In this document: positions 5,657 through 9,440 of the stretch, in pieces
Layout of the letters: each line of letters begins with the position of its first letter
Position numbering within the stretch: position 1 is the first letter of the stretch
From: Dehalococcoidales bacterium
Lineage (GTDB): Bacteria > Chloroflexota > Dehalococcoidia > Dehalococcoidales > RBG-16-60-22
Direction of reading: 5' to 3'
Length of the DNA: 9,440 nt
Assembly (NCBI GenBank): GCA_026416775.1
Contig: JAOAEN010000032.1
Location: 1 to 9,440 of the forward strand
Made by a program: the position numbers and the translations under genes
The notes under the pieces: generated by a model
What the model saw: only the letters and a program-made list of their open reading frames with translations
What the model was told of the DNA's origin: nothing
Databases searched by the model: none

Positions 5657-7849
5657 CTAGCCAGTGCCCGGTGCCGCCGGGGATGATGGGGGAGAAGTCC
5701 CCCTGGCCTGTGGCTCGCTCCCCACGCGGCTTACGCTGATAACCCCCCTTACCGACTCAATTTTCTTGAGGATCTGACTGAGCTGTGCCAGACCCGTGAT
5801 CTCCATGGTAAGAAAGATACTCACCGGCTGCCCGTTGCCACCGGAGAGGCTCACCGAGGTGATGTTCACCTTTTCTTCTGCCACCATGGCGGTGATATCG
5901 CGCATGAGCCCGACCCTGTCCCAGGCCTCCACCTGCACGCGCGCCGGGTAGAGATGGTCACCCTGCCCCCATTCCACCGGGATCAGCCTTTCCTTTTCAT
6001 CCTCATTGATGACGTTCTGGCAGTCCGTGCGGTGGATGGTCACTCCCCGGCTGCGGGTAATGAAGCCGATGATCCTGTCGCCCGGCACGGGGTGACAGCA
6101 CCGGGCGAGGCTGGTCATGAGATCGCCCACCCCCAGCACCTGCACCCCCGAGGAAGTTACCGCGGGATGGGCAGTACCGGTTACCTCGGCGGCCTTCTCC
6201 TCCTGGGCAGCCAGCCTGAGCACAACCTGATGCGCGGTGATCGTACCGTTGCCCACCGCCACCAGAAAGTCCTCAAGATTCGCATAGCCGAAAAGCTCCG
6301 CCAGGACCTGGCGTTCAAGCTGGATCCCCAGCCGCTTCAACTCCTTATCAATGATCTGCCTGCCCCGCTCGACGTTCTCCGCACGCTCCTGCTTTTTGAA
6401 CCACTGGCGGATTTTCTCCCGCGCATGCGAGGTGCGCACGTAACCGAGGCTGGGATTGAGCCAGTCCAGGCTCGGGCCGCGCGGGTTCTTTGCCGCAATG
6501 ATCTCAACCACGTCCCCGTTCTTCAGCTCATAGTTCAGCGGCTCCAGCTTCCCGTTGACCCTCGCGCCCACGCAACGGTGCCCGAGCTCCGTGTGTACGC
6601 GGTAGGCAAAATCAAGCGGGGTGGCACCCCGGGGGAGGTCCTTGATCTCCCCGGTGGGCGTGAAGACGAAGACCTGGTCAATGAAGATATCGGTCTTGAC
6701 GGACTCAAGGAACTCTTCCGCCCCGCTCAGCTCACGGTGCCACTCGATGATCTGCCTGAGCCAGGCGAGCCTTTCCTCAAACTTGATGTCCCGCTTTTCC
6801 CCTTCCTTGTAGCGCCAGTGGGCGGCAACACCGTACTCGGCAACGCGGTGCATCTCGCGGGTGCGGATCTGCACCTCAAGCGGGGTGGTACCCAGACACA
6901 TCACCGCGGTGTGCAGGGACTGGTAACCGTTCGGCTTGGGGTTGGAAATATAGTCATCAAAGGTATTGGGCAGGGGGTGCCAGAGGTTGTGCACGATGCC
7001 CAGCGCGGTGTAACACTCCTCCTGCGTCTCCACGATGACGCGCAGGGCGTAAAGGTCGTAAATATCGCCGAAGTCACGTCCCATGGCAGCGTACTTCTGC
7101 ATCTTCTGGTAAATGCTGTAAAGGTGCTTGGGGCGCCCGGAGATCTCGGCGGGAAGCCCGGCACGCACGAATTCCGCCCGGAGCAGCTCAATGGCACGGG
7201 CGATGAACGCCTCACGCTCGGTGCGCTTGGTATCCACCAGGCGTGAGATGCGGGAGTACTCCTCGGGCTTCAGGTACTGGAAGGAAAGGTCCTCAAGCTG
7301 CCACTTGAGCTCCCATATCCCGAGCCGGTGGGCAAGGGGCGCGTAGATATCAAGCGTCTCCTGCGCGTTCTGGAGCTGGCGCTCACGGGGAAGGTGCTTT
7401 AACGTGCGCATGTTGTGCAGGCGGTCGGCAAGCTTGATGAAGACCACCCGCACGTCTTCCGCCATGGCAACGAGCATCTTCCTCAGGTTTTCCGCCTGAG
7501 AGACGCTGGTGATGGTGCCCGAAGTCGCCAGCGAGACCCTGCCCATCTTGGTCACGCCATCAACAAGCCTGGCGATTTCCTGCCCGAATTTCCCGGCAAT
7601 CACCGCCAGGGGTAAGCCCGTCTCCTCGGGGATATCGTGGAGCAGCGCCGCCGCAAGCGAGCTTGCATCAAGCTGGAGCTCGGCGAGGATATAGGCGGTC
7701 GCCAGAGGGTGCTCCAGGAAAGGCTCCCCGGAAAGGCGCACCTGCCCGGCATGCTTTTCCGCGGCAAACCTGTAGGCTTCTTCCACCACCGCCGTCTTCT
7801 CCGGCGGAAGGTACCCGCGCGCCTTTTCCAGAAGCTGGGCTATTTCCAT
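5657..7849 (-). CDS. rel: Bifunctional-type (p)ppGpp synthetase/hydrolase (RelA/SpoT family)
   Basis: This 730-residue long-form stringent-response enzyme makes and probably degrades (p)ppGpp. Domains: HD hydrolase (about 25-175) with His47, HDIPEE (71-76) and KLADRLHNMRTL (139-150); synthetase (about 235-350) with GRPKHLYSIYQKM, Asp265, GYQSLHT (308-314) and Glu325 in EVQIRT; TGS (about 388-450); a helical region; the conserved-cysteine domain LARCCHPVPGD (Cys584, Cys585, His586, Cys610); and a C-terminal ACT/RRM domain (about 635-710), then a Pro/Gly-rich tail. The hydrolase motif reads HDxxEE instead of HDxxED, and the synthetase metal-loop motif is TFDD, nearer the EXDD of RelA than the RXKD of bifunctional enzymes. 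The ATG has GGAGAGGGGG just upstream. It is divergent from hisS and followed by rpsT, so amino-acid charging, ribosome and alarmone genes sit together. Confidence 0.96.
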   Translation of the reverse strand: MEIAQLLEKARGYLPPEKTAVVEEAYRFAAEKHAGQVRLSGEPFLEHPLATAYILAELQLDASSLAAALLHDIPEETGLPLAVIAGKFGQEIARLVDGVTKMGRVSLATSGTITSVSQAENLRKMLVAMAEDVRVVFIKLADRLHNMRTLKHLPRERQLQNAQETLDIYAPLAHRLGIWELKWQLEDLSFQYLKPEEYSRISRLVDTKRTEREAFIARAIELLRAEFVRAGLPAEISGRPKHLYSIYQKMQKYAAMGRDFGDIYDLYALRVIVETQEECYTALGIVHNLWHPLPNTFDDYISNPKPNGYQSLHTAVMCLGTTPLEVQIRTREMHRVAEYGVAAHWRYKEGEKRDIKFEERLAWLRQIIEWHRELSGAEEFLESVKTDIFIDQVFVFTPTGEIKDLPRGATPLDFAYRVHTELGHRCVGARVNGKLEPLNYELKNGDVVEIIAAKNPRGPSLDWLNPSLGYVRTSHAREKIRQWFKKQERAENVERGRQIIDKELKRLGIQLERQVLAELFGYANLEDFLVAVGNGTITAHQVVLRLAAQEEKAAEVTGTAHPAVTSSGVQVLGVGDLMTSLARCCHPVPGDRIIGFITRSRGVTIHRTDCQNVINEDEKERLIPVEWGQGDHLYPARVQVEAWDRVGLMRDITAMVAEEKVNITSVSLSGGNGQPVSIFLTMEITGLAQLSQILKKIESVRGVISVSRVGSEPQARGTSPPSSPAAPGTG

Positions 7850-7886
7850 ACCCCCTCTCCCCCGACCGTCATTCCCTCCGTAGTCC

Positions 7887-7915
7887 AGTATAGCCCAAAA
7901 GGCAGGGAGTGTAAA
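7887..7915 (-). promoter_or_regulatory. Candidate sigma-70 promoter for rel-rpsT
   Basis: Read on the - strand: TTTACA (7910-7915), a 17-nt spacer and TATACT (7887-7892); each hexamer matches consensus at 5 of 6 positions. The predicted start near 7880 leaves a leader of about 31 nt to the rel ATG at 7849. Confidence 0.65.
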
Positions 7916-7943
7916 TTGCAGACCCGGTAACGCAAAGACCGCT

Positions 7944-7972
7944 TTGCAAAACGCCCCCCGATACTGTATCCT
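7944..7972 (+). promoter_or_regulatory. Possible promoter for hisS
   Basis: TTGCAA (7944-7949), a 17-nt spacer and TATCCT (7967-7972) form a moderate sigma-70 match facing hisS. A start near 7979 would leave a leader of only about 17 nt, placing the ribosome site at the very 5' end, so the true start may lie elsewhere. No T-box, attenuator or terminator structure fits in the 146 nt between rel and hisS. Confidence 0.35.
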
Positions 7973-7995
7973 CTAAATAAAAAGGAGCGCATACC

Positions 7996-9258
7996 TTGTA
8001 TCAGGCACCGCGCGGCACGGCGGATATCCTCCCCGTCGAACAGCCCTACTGGCGCTACGTGGAGCGGGCGATCGAGGAGATAACCCGGCGCTACGGCTAC
8101 CGGCGCATCGATACCCCCGTCTTTGAGGAGACCGGGCTTTTCCGCCGCAGCGCCGGCGACTACACCGATATCGTCCAGAAGGAGATGTACACCTTTGAAG
8201 ACCGCGGCGGCGTGAGCCTCACCCTGAAGCCCGAGGGCACCCCCGCCGTCTGCCGGGCGTACCTCGAGCACGGCATGCACAACCTGCCCCCGCCCGTCAA
8301 GCTCTACTACATCTCCCCCATCTTCCGCTACGACCGCCCCCAGGCGGGGCGCTACCGCCAGCACCACCAGTTCGGGGCGGAAGCCATCGGCAGCGCTGAC
8401 CCCGCCCTCGATGCCGAGGTCATCGATATGGCATGGCAGTTCTACCGGCTCCTGGGGCTTTCCGGGCTTACCCTTGAGCTGAACAGCATCGGCTGCAAGA
8501 CCTGCCGGCCGGGCTACCTCGCCGCGCTCAAAGACTACTACTGCGCCCATGTTGCGCGCCTCTGCGCCGACTGCAAGGCACGCTTCGAGAAAAACCCCCT
8601 GCGCCTGCTCGACTGCAAGGAGCCTTCCTGCCAGGAGATCGCCGATAACGCCCCCCGGGGGCTGGAGCACCTCTGCCCGGACTGCTCGGCGCATTTTGCC
8701 GCCCTCCAGAAATACCTCGCCGTCCTGGGCATCCCGGCGACCCTCAACCACCGGCTGGTCCGCGGGCTGGACTACTATACCCGCACCGTCTTTGAATTTC
8801 AGCCGTCCTTCGAGGGCAGGCAGAGCACCATCGGGGGCGGCGGCCGCTACGATGACCTCATCGTCGAGCTGGGCGGCAGACCCACACCCGCCTGCGGTTT
8901 TGCCACCGGTATTGAGCGCATCATCATCAACCTCAAGCGGCAGGGGCTTGAGCTTCCACCACCCCCCGCCCCCGCCGTCTTCATCGCCTTCATCGGGGAG
9001 GCGGCAAAGGAAGCCGCCGTAAGGCTCGCCGGCGAGCTCCGCCGCGAGGGCATCCCCGCCGCCCTGGGCTTCGGGGAGAGGAGCCTCAAGGGGCGCATGC
9101 GCGAGGCGGACGCCTCCGGTGCCCGCTACGCCGTCATCATCGGGGACGAAGAGCTGGCGGGCGGCACCGTCACCCTGCGCGATATGCGCTCCGCCACGCA
9201 GGAGAAGGTCCCCGCCGCCGCCCTCATCCCCCGCCTGCGCCGCGACATCCCCGCCTAG
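7996..9258 (+). CDS. hisS: Histidyl-tRNA synthetase
   Basis: This 420-residue class II aminoacyl-tRNA synthetase charges tRNA-His in the cytoplasm; the length is normal for bacteria. Seen: the YQAPRGTADILP start, LKPEGTPAVCRA (78-88, substrate pocket), motif 2 FRYDRPQAGRYRQHHQFGAE (110-129), the His-specific motif LVRGLDYYTRTVFEF (254-268), GGGGRYDDL (280-288), motif 3 CGFATGIERI (300-309), and the C-terminal anticodon-binding domain (about 325-415). The insertion region carries four spaced cysteine pairs: 167/170, 190/193, 207/212 and 227/230, suggesting zinc binding. The start is TTG at 7996, with AAAGGAG (7981-7987) eight nt upstream; the protein begins exactly at the conserved N-terminus. 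Codons are very rich in third-position C, visibly more than in the hydrogenase genes. Confidence 0.97.
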   Translation: MYQAPRGTADILPVEQPYWRYVERAIEEITRRYGYRRIDTPVFEETGLFRRSAGDYTDIVQKEMYTFEDRGGVSLTLKPEGTPAVCRAYLEHGMHNLPPPVKLYYISPIFRYDRPQAGRYRQHHQFGAEAIGSADPALDAEVIDMAWQFYRLLGLSGLTLELNSIGCKTCRPGYLAALKDYYCAHVARLCADCKARFEKNPLRLLDCKEPSCQEIADNAPRGLEHLCPDCSAHFAALQKYLAVLGIPATLNHRLVRGLDYYTRTVFEFQPSFEGRQSTIGGGGRYDDLIVELGGRPTPACGFATGIERIIINLKRQGLELPPPPAPAVFIAFIGEAAKEAAVRLAGELRREGIPAALGFGERSLKGRMREADASGARYAVIIGDEELAGGTVTLRDMRSATQEKVPAAALIPRLRRDIPA

Positions 9259-9274
9259 TCCCCGGTGTTCCCGT

Positions 9275-9316
9275 ATTATGTAAAGCATGCTGGCATGTCC
9301 CGCTAATTATGTTAAA
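9275..9316. repeat. Direct repeat ATTATGT(T)AAA with a central palindrome
   Basis: ATTATGTAAA (9275-9284) and ATTATGTTAAA (9306-9316) lie 31 bp apart, each a few nt after CCCG. Between them sits CATGC-TG-GCATG (9286-9297). The cluster is in the gap downstream of hisS, just upstream of the promoter of the next gene, and could be an operator. It has no U-tract and does not look like a terminator. Confidence 0.3.
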
Positions 9317-9333
9317 CTCCGCCGTGAAAGGGG

Positions 9334-9363
9334 TTGACAAACGGGAAAGTTGTGGTATATTAT
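9334..9363 (+). promoter_or_regulatory. Sigma-70 promoter for the gene at the right edge
   Basis: TTGACA (9334-9339) is a perfect -35. The -10 is either TATATT (9356-9361, spacer 16) or TATTAT (9358-9363, spacer 18), each 5/6 to consensus. It faces the strong ribosome site at 9382-9392, so the next gene has its own promoter apart from hisS. Confidence 0.7.
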
Positions 9364-9396
9364 CAGTTGATACCCCTGACGAAAGGAGGTGGTAGG

Positions 9397-9440
9397 ATGG
9401 CTGTGACCCGCAAGGGAGAGGGAGCCAGGTGCTCCGCAAG
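9397..9440 (+). CDS. Start of an unidentified gene, 3' partial
   Basis: The ATG at 9397 follows AAAGGAGGTGG (9382-9392), close to a full anti-16S match, with a 4-nt gap. The visible residues are MAVTRKGEGARCSA before the window ends. I do not recognise the product from 14 residues. The promoter at 9334-9363 and the strong ribosome site say that it is a real and probably well-expressed gene. Confidence 0.6.
   Translation, partial: MAVTRKGEGARCSA

Noticed and set aside
5643..5659. Small hairpin TAGCC/GGCTA between rel and rpsT as a terminator.
   Set aside because: Only 5 bp with no U-tract; it would not stop transcription before rpsT.
5954..7246. 430-codon open frame on the + strand antisense to rel.
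   Set aside because: No domain, no promoter or ribosome site; it is a shadow of a well-supported gene.
7840..9288. 482-codon open frame on the - strand antisense to hisS.
   Set aside because: Low-complexity Gly/Ala/Val-rich translation typical of the complement of a GC-rich gene; it also crosses the rel promoter and start.

Overview
The window looks like a chromosomal segment of a strictly anaerobic, GC-rich bacterium. Dehalococcoidia-like Chloroflexota is my best guess. It rests on the style of the sensor kinase (H-box HELQTP followed by IIKGYTGTL), an Mvh/Vhu-type NiFe hydrogenase, desulforedoxins, and the rpsT-rel-hisS grouping. Another anaerobic phylum is possible, and no 16S or other decisive marker is present. 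I see no mobile element, CRISPR array, tRNA or rRNA.

Left part (1-2105, + strand): the 3' part of a GAF-PAS histidine kinase gene overlaps by 32 nt an OmpR-family response regulator gene, so the two form a two-component pair. It converges on the next block across a 53-nt gap.

Hydrogenase block (2159-4572, - strand): mvhG (small subunit) and mvhA (large subunit) overlap by 4 nt. They encode a complete cytoplasmic group 3c-like NiFe hydrogenase core with all nickel and Fe-S ligands. No mvhD, hdr, diaphorase or maturation protease gene lies next to it. The start of mvhG is best placed at a GTG (4572), because a candidate promoter lies between that codon and the longer ATG alternative.

Desulforedoxin block (4868-5147, + strand): two tandem tiny genes (39 and 47 codons) encode paralogous desulforedoxin-type Fe(Cys)4 proteins. 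A promoter with perfect -35 and -10 consensus hexamers precedes them, and they run divergently from the hydrogenase. The 295-nt divergent region also carries a pair of direct repeats and an inverted repeat.

Translation/stringent-response block (5286-9258): on the - strand, a long bifunctional-type (p)ppGpp synthetase/hydrolase gene is followed 35 nt later by rpsT (ribosomal protein S20, TTG start). Divergent from rel is hisS (histidyl-tRNA synthetase, TTG start). A well-formed promoter and a very strong Shine-Dalgarno then introduce a further gene cut off by the window end (9397 onward).

The core genes are ordinary housekeeping genes. The points worth a second look are the orphan hydrogenase facing a strongly expressed desulforedoxin pair, with a redox-plausible two-component system alongside, and the motif combination in the Rel enzyme.
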